Below, in pieces: positions 10,558 through 19,677 of a stretch of DNA of 64,000 nucleotides. Position 1 is the stretch's first letter. Each line of letters begins with the position of its first letter. Both the position numbers and the translations under genes were made by a program. The notes beneath the pieces were generated by a model. The model worked only from the letters and a program-made list of their open reading frames with translations, searched no databases and was not told where the DNA came from. Origin of the DNA: Paenibacillus brasilensis (GTDB lineage: Bacteria; Bacillota; Bacilli; Paenibacillales; Paenibacillaceae); NCBI RefSeq assembly GCF_009363115.1, contig NZ_CP045298.1, positions 5,019,501 to 5,083,500 of the forward strand, in the 5' to 3' direction.

Positions 10558-11288
10558 TAGATTATACTAAAATCACTGATTAAAGTTCAGGTGTTGTTCA
10601 CATTCAATGCGATTTCGACAAAATCTGAGGTGCGAATAACTCGGGGAAATCATGTGAGCTTGGCATTCGCACCAGGTATAGCTGCTAATCTATAATCAAG
10701 AAAAAAACAGCTAACCGAGTGGATGCAGAAGGAGCAATAAGGTTTAATGCATGATAAGTATAAGTCTATAAAATCCAGTAATAAGTTGGTATCCTATTAT
10801 AGGTTACCCTAAGTGAAGAAAGCGAACGTCATGATTTTTAATGGTGAGAATGGGAGATATTAATTAATAGATACAAGGAGGGGGGTGATATCTTCTAATG
10901 CATTCTAGAATTAGGATATCGTCTCTCTACGTAACGCAATATAATTTTTTTGTTTTTTTTGGGCTACAACGTGATTTCAAGAAACGTCTAAGTAGACTAG
11001 ATCAGGGGGAGTAGCCTGGCCTAGTAGCTCTACATTCCGAGCCTCGTAATAACGAGAAGCTGTGGGACAGAATTGATGGAGGCAAGCCGCATCATGAACC
11101 GGTTCGCTAATGTCATTTTGCCGGATGGAAGGATGTCTGTAACCCGAAAAAAGAGGAAGGCCAGTTCATTTGGATAGATCGTGCTGGTGGATACCAGACA
11201 ACATTTGGCCATTTGTCGGCTATTGAGGTTGTTCGTACGCTAATGGAAAACTTTTGTTTTTGTGACTATTTTATTTTAAGGTGAGGGT
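10558..11288. other. decayed intergenic DNA
   Basis: About 730 bases without an intact gene. A short stretch around 11110-11280 reads GQFIWIDRAGGYQTTFGHLS in one frame and looks like the tail of a lost protein, but stops and frame changes surround it and I cannot name a family. No terminator or promoter is clear. Confidence 0.5.
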
Positions 11289-11570
11289 ATGAGAATGGCT
11301 ATTTGTTTAAACTACGAATTAGTTAAAATAAGAGGAACCGTTGCTGAGTATAGATTTGGAAATTGCTTGAGTGATTTAGATGGAATCTTTGAGATTGATC
11401 TACCTAAGTTGATAGGTGGGGAAATATCGATGGAAGCGCCCATCAATGAAGTAGTTAGACTAAAGAATAACAGCCAATCTCAAGCTATGGTCAACAGAGT
11501 ATTTGGAAAAATATATAAGCACTATCTTGAAAATAACGAATATCCTTCTAAGGATGGATATTACGCATAA
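11289..11570 (+). CDS. small hypothetical protein (93 aa)
   Basis: ATG 11289 is preceded by AAGGTGAGGG, a fair ribosome binding site. The protein is soluble and mixed alpha/beta, without signal peptide, membrane segment or cysteine cluster. It contains DLDGIFEIDLPKLIG and ends QAMVNRVFGKIYKHYLENNE. I do not recognise the family. Its size and its position after decayed DNA would fit an immunity or phage-derived protein, but nothing proves that. Confidence 0.45.
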   Translation: MRMAICLNYELVKIRGTVAEYRFGNCLSDLDGIFEIDLPKLIGGEISMEAPINEVVRLKNNSQSQAMVNRVFGKIYKHYLENNEYPSKDGYYA

Positions 11571-11728
11571 ATTTATTGATTTAATGGGACACAATAGCTC
11601 AAATAATGTATAAGACTTCCGCATGATTAGGCAGTATATTCAGCTAATGGGCGGGTTAGTTTCAATATGTTGTAGTATGCAGGTATACAGCTCATCGAAT
11701 GATTTCTTAACTAAGGAGGTTATCAAGA

Positions 11729-11866
11729 ATGCCTTATCCGATGGTCCATTTTGCGATAGATTTAGAACTTTGCTCGCGAACTCCATCTTCTAGTTTCTTA
11801 ATAGGGAGTATTGCTCCAGATGCTGTCCATGTAAGGGGAGATGTGACAAGAAGCGAAAAGGTATCT
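11729..11866 (+). pseudogene. zinc-dependent phospholipase C family protein, 5' stub
   Basis: AAGGAGGT sits 8 bases before ATG 11729. The frame reads MPYPMVHFAIDLELCSRTPS, then SSFLIGSIAPDAVHVRGDVT, the start of the zinc-dependent phospholipase C-like hydrolase family: the His after PMV and the Asp of SIAPDA are the usual metal-binding positions. Homology stops after TRSEK, where an IS3-type element begins. No downstream half is recognisable on the far side of that element. It is inactive. Confidence 0.7.
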
Positions 11867-11867
11867 C

Positions 11868-13267
11868 TTAAGCCCCGAAATTGGATTTGAGTCTAGGTTA
11901 CTTAACGTAGTAAGCTAGATGAAGAACCAGTGGAGGGGATTTTTTATGCAACGGAGACGTTTTACGATGGAGTTCAAACAGCAAGTGATTCAAGAAGCCA
12001 GAGAAGTTGGGAATGCTTCACAAGTAGCGCGCCGCCATAACATAAATCCAAAGATGTTATACCGTTGGATGGATCAAGCGGAGCATACGGATTGGAAAAC
12101 AACCGATATCTCTGCTAAAGCGATTAGTGCCTATGCACCATCCCCACAAGAGTTTCGCGCACTTGAAGGTGAAAACAAACAACTGAAGGAGATCTTGGGT
12201 GAGAAGGATCTGGAGATTGCTGTTCTTCGTGACTTATTAAAAAAGCAGAACCCAGCTTATCGGACAAAATTGAAATAGCCGACAAATGGATTAAGCTGGG
12301 GCATGCAGTGAGCCGCATTCTGCGGATCGTCGGTGTGAGCGAACAGATTTATTATTACCGTAAGAAACAGCCAAGCAACCAGACCTCTGTGAAACACAAA
12401 GGCGGTCGTCCTGTGCCTGGTTTCTCCATGACCAAGACTGGCGTACCGATGAGTGACGGCCAGATCCAGGAATGGCTCTGTGAGCTGCTAAACGACGAAA
12501 CGGAGGTCTATGGTTATCGCAAGCTGACGATCTGCTTACAGCGTGAGCATCACTTGGTCATTAACAAGAAGAAAGTATACCGGTTGCTTGCTAAAATGAA
12601 GATGCTTCAGCCACAACGAAGAAAGCGCCTGAAACATCCGCGCAAACTGGCGAATAACCGCGAGATTAAGACCTCAAACGAGCTCTGGGAAATGGACATT
12701 AAGTATGGCTACATCGCAGGAGAGCAGCGCTTCTTCTACTTACTGTGCGTCATAGATGTCTTAGACCGTGAGGTCATCGATTTCTACATGGGACTGTCCT
12801 GTGAAGGTAAACATGCAGCAGGTTTGATTCAGCGCACCTTGTGGCAGCGACAGCTCTTTGAGACCGAACAGCGCCCCGTGATTCGTACCGACAACGGACC
12901 GCAATTCATTTCCCACGTCTTTGAGGAGGCGTGTGTAACACATGACGTGACACACGAGAGAATCCCTCCAAAGACGCCTAACAAGAATGCACATATTGAA
13001 CCCTTCCACAGTTTGTTGGAAGCGGAATGTCTGCAGCGGTACGAGTTCAGTAGCTACCGAGAGGCATACGAAACGGTGACGAGCTATATTCGATTTTACA
13101 ATGAGCGGCGAATGCACGGAAGCCTCTATGATTTAGCACCGAAGCAGTTCCGCCAAGCCATAGCTATGCAGCAAGTGCAGGCTAAGACCGTTAAAGTGTG
13201 AGAAAACCATGAAAAACTAAGCCATCGCTATATTAAGTGACTTAGACTCAAAAGTTCGGGTGTTTAA
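11868..13267 (+). mobile_element. IS3-family element, copy 1 (appears complete)
   Basis: The ends are imperfect inverted repeats: TTAAGCCCCGAA with TTTGAGTCTAGGTTACTTAA on the left, and on the right the complement of TTAAACACCCGAA with TTTGAGTCTAAGTCACTTAA. GGTAT occurs just outside both ends (11860-11864 and 13270-13274) and may be a target duplication, although the exact termini are uncertain. The element carries orfA and orfB. A second partial copy with an identical OrfA lies at 57776-58283 on the other strand. Confidence 0.8.
11946..13201 (+). CDS. IS3-family transposase OrfAB (programmed -1 frameshift)
   Basis: OrfA (11946-12278; GGAGGGG before ATG) has the N-terminal HTH (VARRHNINPKMLYRWMD) and a leucine-zipper coiled coil. 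OrfB continues through 13201 with the DDE triad: Asp in WEMDIKYGYI, Asp in IRTDNGPQF, Glu in HIEPFHSLLEAECL. The canonical slippery heptamer A-AAA-AAG at 12239-12245 puts the ribosome into AEPSLSDKIEIADKWIK and then the catalytic frame. All key residues are present, so it is likely active. Confidence 0.9.
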
Positions 13268-13361
13268 CCGGTATTACATGGATCGGCTACACTCTTGTAG
13301 ACAGAAAAATTGTGGTCTAATATAGTAGACTACAGATCAACCTAGAAGGTGCAAACGGATC
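13268..13361. other. short junction between two IS3 elements
   Basis: Less than 100 bases separate copy 1 from the next IS3-type remnant. I could not find the continuation of the phospholipase gene here. AAGGTGC before ATG 13362 is the likely ribosome binding site of the next OrfA. Confidence 0.4.
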
Positions 13362-14377
13362 ATGACTAAAAAAGAAAGACGTACTTTCAGCGCTGAATTT
13401 AAGGCGCAGATGGTTCAGCTCTATCAGAGTGGCAAACCCCGAAAAGATATCATTCAGGAATATGATTTAAATCCTTCATCGTTGGATAAATGGGTGAAAC
13501 AGAGTGCCACATCAGGATCCTTCAAAGAGAAAGACAACCGGACTCCAGAGGAATTAGAGCTGATCGAACTTCGAAAACAGAACAAGCAACTGCTCATGGA
13601 GAATGACATTTTAAAGCAAGCCGCGCTGATCATGGGACGAAAGTAAATGTCATTCGCCAGAATAAACATAAATACTCGGTATCAGCAATGTGCGACGTCC
13701 TAAAAATCCCAAGAAGCACCTACTATTATGAAGAGGGCAAGGACGAGGCTACATCGGAGGATGAGACTTCCTCTATCGTTATAGACATTTTTCAAACCAG
13801 TCGTCAAAACTACGGTACGCGTAAGATCAAAAAAGCGTTGCACCAGCAAGGCTTTACGGTATCCAGGCGGAGAATTGGACGAATCATGAAGGAATACGGA
13901 ATGGTTTCGTCGTATACGGTCGCTCAGTACAAGCCTCATTCCACGAGATGCAATGAAGCCAAGCAAGCGAATGTATTGGACCGGAAATTTGAACAAGAGC
14001 AGGAGTTATCTGTCGTCGTAAGCGATCTGACGTACGTCCGAGTGGGTTCATATGGGAACTACGTATGCTTATTTGTAGATCTGTTTAATCGCGAGATAAT
14101 CAGCTACAGTGCAGGCCCCCACAAGGATGCCAAGTTAGTTTACCGTGCTTTGGCTTCAATTAAGGGCAACCTGAATGACATCCAGCTCTTCCATACCGAC
14201 CGAGGTAATGAATTCAAGAATAAGCTCATCGACGATGCTCTGGAGGCTTTTCAGATTGAGCGTTCTTTGAGCATGAAAGGCTGTCTCTATGACAATGCTG
14301 TTGCAGAAGCCACTTTTAAAATTTTCAAAACAGAGTTTGTGAAGAAACGTCATTTTGAAAGTCTAGCTGATTATTAA
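13362..14377 (+). pseudogene. IS3-family (IS150-like) transposase, 3'-truncated
   Basis: OrfA (13362-13646) has the HTH region RTFSAEFKAQMVQLYQSGK and a coiled coil. OrfB is entered by a -1 shift near the GGACGAAAG end of OrfA and has YGTRKIKKAL, VVSDLTYVRV (Asp), FHTDRGNEF (Asp) and DNAVAEATFKIFKTEF (Glu). It ends abruptly at SLADY, about 45 residues before the usual IHGSLGYLTP-type ending, so the right end of the element is missing. It is of a different subtype from the element just upstream. Confidence 0.8.
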
Positions 14378-14551
14378 AGATGATTTATCTGTATTAATGT
14401 ATGTCTCAACAATTGGTTGTACAACACTACTATAATCATTAAACTGTCTTGATACGCTTCTTCTGCTTATCTATTCATTCTACTAGCCCTTGTATTTTCT
14501 ATCCAAATTAGTGTAACCGTTTGTTAGATTAAAAAAGGAGCAACGATACAT

Positions 14552-15009
14552 ATGGATCTAAACTAGCATCACATAATGACCTACATACTAAACTGTGGAA
14601 GGCAATCTATCCAGAAAGTAATACAGGAATTGATAGAATCATATCGTGTAGGCAGTAAATATGTGACTACAGTAGGCAAAGAGCATTTTGGATTGAATCC
14701 TGAGCTTGTAGCAGATTTAAGGTACATAATGATTCTGAGCAGAGGGAATATGTAGCAGTGATACAGCAGCCTACAGCAGCAAGCAAAGTCAATGAACAGT
14801 TAGCAGAAGCATATAACCAACATAAGATATTGATTCAGGTAGAATGTAAATGTGGAGCTTCATATATAGAAGAGTCAGCGTACAAAAGGAATAAATGGGG
14901 ATGTAAAGAATGTGGTGAGATTGTGTTCTTGGATAGCAAGAAAGGCATGGTGGATACAGTAAAGGGTAAGGCTTGGTATATGACCAATAGGTATTTTGTG
15001 GAGAGGTGA
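14552..15009 (+). pseudogene. phage-like zinc-ribbon protein, doubly broken
   Basis: AAGGAG precedes ATG 14552, but an in-frame TAG follows after four codons. The same frame continues MTYILNCGRQSIQKVIQELI, YRVGSKYVTTVGKEHFGLNP and ELVADLR, then a frameshift near 14720 leads to NDSEQREYVAVIQQP and a C-terminal zinc ribbon (ECKCG ... GCKECGE) ending at 15009. The four cysteines would bind one Zn. The continuous sense of the three pieces shows one ancestral gene of about 150 residues. The family is unknown to me; the look is that of a small phage gene. From 14378 to 14551 nothing is recognisable. Confidence 0.55.
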
Positions 15010-15337
15010 ACATTTAACATAGCGTTAAACTCAGTGATATCAAGGGTTATGGCATAATGTAGAAAGCCTGAGTTCCAGCTTCAGCTATTCTCATATTAAC
15101 AGTTACGGGTAAGATACTCACGCAAAGCCCAGACACAGCGATAGGTGTTACCACAGATAAAATGGTCGGTATTGAATTTGATGATAGAGAGTGCAGTCAT
15201 GTAATTCTTGGGTACTAACATCCTCCTGTGGGGCTATTTGCGGTTTGGTTTTTCTTACCATTGTAATATCATATGGTATAGCACTCAATTAAAAAATTCG
15301 GAATCGGGTGAAAGTATGGTACTGACAGACAAGACAG
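15010..15337. other. intergenic, no gene recognised
   Basis: About 330 bases with stops in all frames. I see no coding signal, and no promoter that I would defend for the hydrolase downstream. Confidence 0.5.
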
Positions 15338-15376
15338 CTCCTAAAAGTTAAAAACACATACTACTACTTTTAGGAG
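15338..15376 (+). promoter_or_regulatory. hairpin that buries the ribosome binding site of the hydrolase gene
   Basis: CTCCTAAAAGT (15338-15348) is the exact complement of ACTTTTAGGAG (15366-15376), separated by 17 bases. The right arm contains the AGGAG used for ATG 15384. In mRNA the 11-bp stem would hide the Shine-Dalgarno sequence, so translation may be low or conditional. It could instead be a chance palindrome or a readthrough attenuator. Confidence 0.5.
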
Positions 15377-15383
15377 GATAATC

Positions 15384-16193
15384 ATGAATTCTAACAAAAT
15401 AAATTTGGAGCAGTGGAATCGCAAAGAACATTTTGAACAGGGAGACAACATACAACTGGCTGTTTTAAGCGAGGATAAAGTAATGATAAAACAAGAATTG
15501 AAAATAGAGGGTATCCCGGCAATTTTGTGGGGTGGTAAATCAGATAAGATATTTATAGCTATCCACGGTAATATGTCAAACAAGGCAGATGATGTGATCG
15601 TTATATTTGCTGAAGAAGCAACGGTACAAGGGTATCAAGTCATTAGTTTTGATTTGCCTGAACATGGTGACCGCAAAGAAGAAGCATACGCCTGTAAAGT
15701 TCAAAATTGTGTTCATGATCTTGACATAATCATGCGTTACACACAAAAGCAATCGGATGACATCAGTATCTTCGCTTGTAGCATGGGTGCGTATTTTAGT
15801 TTGCTTGCTTATAATAATTTCCCACTTAAACAATGCCTGTTTCTTTCTCCAGTGCTAGATATGGAGAGAATAATCAAAAATATGATGACATGGTTCAGTG
15901 TAAGTGAGGATAGATTAAAAGTTGAAAGAGAAATATCTACACCCATTGGACAAACACTTTATTGGGATTATTACTGCTATGTTAAATCACATCCGGTTGA
16001 TACATGGAATAAGCCAACTGCCATTCTTTATGGTTCTGAAGATGACTTATGTGAATATGATGTAATATCTACATTTGCAAGCCGATTTCATTGCCATCTA
16101 AAAGTGATGAAGCATGGAAAACATTATTTTCACACCAAGGAGCAACTGCAGTTTTATAGGCAGTGGTTGAAAGAACATTTATTCGCAAATTAA
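15384..16193 (+). CDS. alpha/beta hydrolase
   Basis: A 269-residue cytosolic hydrolase. The oxyanion/strand-3 region [12 protein letters not shown] lies near residue 57, the nucleophile elbow ACSMG near 133 (Ser), the acidic member in [12 protein letters not shown] near 223 and the catalytic His in [12 protein letters not shown] near 245. The spacing matches a serine esterase/thioesterase of the alpha/beta fold. No signal peptide. AGGAGG 7-12 bases before ATG 15384 decides the start. The substrate is unknown. The gene stands alone between two decayed regions and appears intact. Confidence 0.8.
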   Translation: MNSNKINLEQWNRKEHFEQGDNIQLAVLSEDKVMIKQELKIEGIPAILWGGKSDKIFIAIHGNMSNKADDVIVIFAEEATVQGYQVISFDLPEHGDRKEEAYACKVQNCVHDLDIIMRYTQKQSDDISIFACSMGAYFSLLAYNNFPLKQCLFLSPVLDMERIIKNMMTWFSVSEDRLKVEREISTPIGQTLYWDYYCYVKSHPVDTWNKPTAILYGSEDDLCEYDVISTFASRFHCHLKVMKHGKHYFHTKEQLQFYRQWLKEHLFAN

Positions 16194-16261
16194 GCATAAT
16201 GGGAAGCAAGGAGTTTTATCTCACTGCTCCCCATTTTGCATACCATCCAGCGCTGTTTTCA

Positions 16262-16586
16262 TCTTCTATAAGCTACAAGCAAATTGCTGGGCAGTCGTTA
16301 TTTAAGATTGGGCGACGAGTGAAGCATGTGAAAGAGAATGACTTGGTACATGGTGAGTGGTTAAAGACAGTCGATTTTACTCCCAGAACAGCACAAAGAA
16401 TGATTAAAGCATTTGAACAATTTCGGAAAAGCGACGACGTCGTCGCTTTTGGCAAACAGTAAAATATTTGAAATGCTATCTTTGCCTGAATCTGTAGACC
16501 GTTTAGAGTTTATCACGCAGGGACACACTGTCCCATCGACTGGTGAGACGAAAACCGTTGAAGAAATGACTGTGCGTGAGTTGTAG
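16262..16586 (+). pseudogene. DUF3102-family fragment, frameshifted
   Basis: [40 protein letters not shown] and RMIKAFEQF match the body of DUF3102 proteins found on plasmids and phages. After a frame change near 16450, [34 protein letters not shown] and TVREL continue the family until a TAG at 16584. The N-terminus is absent. The frame change coincides with a 24-bp perfect palindrome, possibly an insertion scar. Confidence 0.65.
16427..16450. repeat. 24-bp perfect palindrome with no loop
   Basis: The half-site AAAAGCGACGAC is followed directly by its exact complement. It lies inside the DUF3102 remnant at the point where its reading frame changes. It could be a protein-binding dyad or a scar of a replication/repair event. 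Confidence 0.6.
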
Positions 16587-16956
16587 CGTGTATGACTCAA
16601 CGCTGAGACAAATTGTATTATGTTCAGGAGTGTAAGTGTGATAGAATGTCTGGATTAATTTCCCTGTTGATATATTCGAAATGACAATTAACACTTCCAC
16701 TCCGCTCCTCTTCTTATTCCTACGATTCGATTGAGCTACGATACAAAAGCTAGATAAATGAACAATTTTTCAATTTTATGTTTTTCGCAATTTAATTTAT
16801 AAAACTTAAAAATCCCTTGATACATCAAGCTTTTTTACGCATTACTTCTCTTACCTACGATTGATACCACGATGCAAAGCAATTCTTTATAAATCCCTTT
16901 ATTTATCTATACTTTCACTATTTCTTCGATACGGTACGATGTAAATATATCTCTTT
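16587..16956. other. intergenic with one terminator-like hairpin
   Basis: AT-rich DNA without genes. CTTGAT/ATCAAG followed by TTTTTT (16816-16836) is a plausible small rho-independent terminator on the plus strand. Loosely similar CCTACGATT...ACGAT blocks occur near 16718 and 16854, too weak to call a repeat family. Confidence 0.45.
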
Positions 16957-18309
16957 AGCCCCTTAGTGAACTTGGACACTAAGAGTGTATATGGATTACA
17001 CTACTAGTGATAAGGGGCTGAGGAAATGACACGAAATAAACATTCTAGAGAATTTAAATGCCAAATCGTCAAGGAAGCCATCGAAACCGGGAATAAGGCA
17101 GCTGTAGCCCGGAGATATGAAATTGCCGTCAATATGCTTCACCGTTGGGTAAAGGAATTTGAAGAAGGTAAATATGGTGAAACTTCACTGGAAACCATAC
17201 ATGGACTAGATTCCAAAGTGCTTTCCCAAGAAAATGATCAATTGAAGAAACTACTGGGTGAACAGGCACTAGAGATTGCGATACTGCGTGACTTGATAAA
17301 AAAGAAAAACCCTCATTTGCTGAAAAAGTGGAAGTAGCAGAACACTACATTTGTGAAGGATATGCCGTCACGCTTGTGCTACGACTGGCCAACATCCCGA
17401 GATCTAGTTACTACTACCATAAAAATAGAAAATTGATCGAGAAAACAGCAAGTGGGGGACGACAAAAGCCAGGATATTCGCTGCGTTCGGACGGCGTAAA
17501 AGTACCGGATGCTCAGATTATGGAACGGATTATGGAGTTGATTTCTGCAGACGGCCATGCGTATGGATACCGAAAATTAACCGTCGCTTTACGCCGAGAT
17601 GATGGCCTAATTATTAACAAAAAGAAGGTCTACCGATTGTGCAGAGAATTGAGCATCCTGCGACCACAGCGAAAAGTGAACTCATCTTACCCACGGAAAC
17701 TGGTACGAAATCGGATGATTACGAATTCGAACCAACGGTTTGAGACGGACATTAAGTACGGTTATATTGCAGGAGAAGACCGATTCTTCTTCATTCAGTC
17801 TTGCCTTGATGTTTACGACCGTTCTGTGGTCGCTTACCATATAGGATTGCGGTGCGAGGCCAAAGATGTGATCCGAACGCTACAAATGGCCTTGTTTAAG
17901 AGACAATTATTTGAGGTGCAAACCAAACCTGTGATTCGTTCAGACAATGGCCCTCAGTTTATTTCTCATGGGTTTGAAGCTGCCTGTAAAAGCTTTGGAG
18001 TGGAGCATGAACGCATTCCTCCACGAACACCGAATATGAACGCACATATTGAATCTTTTCATAGGTTATTGCAGGATGAATGCTTGGCTCGCTACGACTT
18101 TGAAACGTACAGCGAAGCTTATGAAGCCGTCACGGAATTCATTCATTTTTATAATGAACGAAGAATTCATTCCAGCATTTGCGATTTGTCGCCGTCTCAG
18201 TTTTATGAGAAAAACAAGACAAAACCGATTCCGATCCGAGAAGTTCGTGTATAATTTCAAAAACGAAGTCTGGATGAGCAAGAGAGAGTTAATGTCCAAA
18301 CTTAGGGGG
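16957..18309 (+). mobile_element. IS3-family element inserted into a VWA gene
   Basis: Imperfect inverted repeats begin CCCCTTAGTGAACTTGGACA at about 16959 on the left; the right end at 18285-18309 reads, on the complement, CCCCCTAAGTTTGGACATTAA. The element carries an intact orfA/orfB pair related to copy 1 and appears complete. Its right end abuts the truncated VWA gene, whose 5' part is not found upstream. Confidence 0.75.
17026..18254 (+). CDS. IS3-family transposase OrfAB (programmed -1 frameshift)
   Basis: OrfA (17026-17337) has an N-terminal HTH (AVARRYEIAVNMLHRWVKEF) and a coiled coil. The heptamer A-AAA-AAG at 17298-17304 allows the -1 shift into EKPSFAEKVEVAEHYICEGY and OrfB (to 18254), with catalytic Asp in FETDIKYGYI, Asp in IRSDNGPQF and Glu in NAHIESFHRLLQDE. 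All catalytic residues are present and the frame is open, so it is likely active. It is a clear paralogue of the element at 11.9-13.3 kb. Confidence 0.9.
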
Positions 18310-18324
18310 TTAATCCGATTGGAG

Positions 18325-19620
18325 ATGTCTGACAAGCTTAAGGAGGTTGAAGAAGAGGGGAACAAGCTGTTCCCTTCTTTTCAGCCATTAATGGGTGACC
18401 TCTGGGCCGGATTGTTTAAAATGAAGCCTGAGCTGCTAGAAGATGTCGGTGAAAAACTGACGATGAATCGTCAGCTCATGGAGAAGGTGATGGCAGATGA
18501 CGGATATACCGATTTTCGTGAATTCACTTGTTTGGATGACTTGGCCGCAGCTCTTGGAACAACGAAATATAGCGAGACAGTTCTGGGCTGGGTGAAGGAA
18601 CAAACCAAACAGGATCAGGATTTAGCAGAAGCATTGCAGCAGCTCATGGATGGAGAACAGGGCGCTTCTCAGCAGGCAGCAGATGCTCTGTCCACAGCCC
18701 TGAGTCAGAATGGTAAATCCTTATCCCGTATGCTCTCCAGAGCAGCACAGGAAGCTGTGGAAGCCAAAGAGAATGTGAAATCCCTCTTGGGAGGTATACA
18801 GGCTGGAAGTGGTGACGGGGAGATGAAAAAGGTTCCATTAAAAGACCAACTGTTTCTAGCTGAAAAATTGAGCACTGATAGAAGGCTTCGGGAGATTGCA
18901 GCATGGGCCGGACGTATGAAGGTGATTGCAAACCGCAAGCAACGTTCGAAGCATAAGGATGCGATCAGTCGAAACGGTATTCGGCAAGGAAATGATATTG
19001 AGCAATTGCTGCCAATGGAACTTGGGAGTTACGCCAGCCCTATTAGTAAAATGGATTTTCTACGCCGATATGCCGAAGGTCAAACTCTTCAGTATGATAC
19101 GAATGGAAATGAGCAGCTTGGGAAAGGGCCGATTATTCTTTGCTTGGACCAATCAGGAAGTATGAGGGATCAGGACACGATCTCTAAGGGATTTGCTCTT
19201 GCCCTCATGAGTATCGCTCGGAAGCAGCGTAGAGATTTTGCCTGGATTCCTTTCTCCTCACATGCTTCAGATCCTCTGATCTATGAGCGAGGGAAAATTA
19301 GTGTTAAGAATATGATTCAGCTTGCTACAGTCTTTTTGGACGGTGGAACAAAATTCGTAGCACCGTTGACGAAAGCGGCCGAAGTGATTAAGCAGAGCCG
19401 ATTCCACCAAGCAGACATTATCTTTGTTACAGATGGTGAAGCTCATGTGAATGATCAATTTATTGATTATTGGAATGAGTTAAAAAAGGAGAAGGGCTTC
19501 TCAGTCCTTTCCATGTTGCTTGGCACGGAGTCAATCCAAGGAGTGCAGGGGTTCTCAGACCGAATTGTTAAAGCTTCTTCTTTTGAAGATGAATCTGTAT
19601 ATCAAGCTTTTGAAATTTAA
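18325..19620 (+). CDS. VWA-domain protein (CoxE/ViaA-like), N-terminus removed by IS insertion
   Basis: The family partners MoxR/RavA AAA+ ATPases. A helical middle region is followed by a C-terminal von Willebrand A domain with an intact MIDAS: CLDQSGSM near residue 276, the GGTKF Thr and FVTDGEAH. The first residues after the IS right end run into EMSDKLKEVEEEG. I place the start at ATG 18325, but no good ribosome binding site is visible and the native start was probably further upstream. No MoxR gene is adjacent. The product may be non-functional. A terminator follows. Confidence 0.75.
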   Translation: MSDKLKEVEEEGNKLFPSFQPLMGDLWAGLFKMKPELLEDVGEKLTMNRQLMEKVMADDGYTDFREFTCLDDLAAALGTTKYSETVLGWVKEQTKQDQDLAEALQQLMDGEQGASQQAADALSTALSQNGKSLSRMLSRAAQEAVEAKENVKSLLGGIQAGSGDGEMKKVPLKDQLFLAEKLSTDRRLREIAAWAGRMKVIANRKQRSKHKDAISRNGIRQGNDIEQLLPMELGSYASPISKMDFLRRYAEGQTLQYDTNGNEQLGKGPIILCLDQSGSMRDQDTISKGFALALMSIARKQRRDFAWIPFSSHASDPLIYERGKISVKNMIQLATVFLDGGTKFVAPLTKAAEVIKQSRFHQADIIFVTDGEAHVNDQFIDYWNELKKEKGFSVLSMLLGTESIQGVQGFSDRIVKASSFEDESVYQAFEI

Positions 19621-19625
19621 TGATG

Positions 19626-19660
19626 AACAGGACAGAATCTTGCTGTCCTGTTTCTTTATT
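19626..19660 (+). terminator. rho-independent terminator after the VWA gene
   Basis: AACAGGACAG (19626-19635) pairs with CTGTCCTGTT (19643-19652) around a 7-base loop, followed by TTCTTTATTTT. Confidence 0.8.
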
Positions 19661-19677
19661 TTAAGGAGGATTTATTC

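Noticed and set aside
11030-11212. 60-codon minus-strand frame in decayed DNA
   Set aside because: The opposite strand shows a better protein-like remnant (FIWIDRAGGYQTTF); neither is intact.
16717-16890. Possible CRISPR-like or iteron repeats (CCTACGATT...ACGAT)
   Set aside because: Only two or three loose matches with irregular spacing; likely chance in AT-rich DNA.
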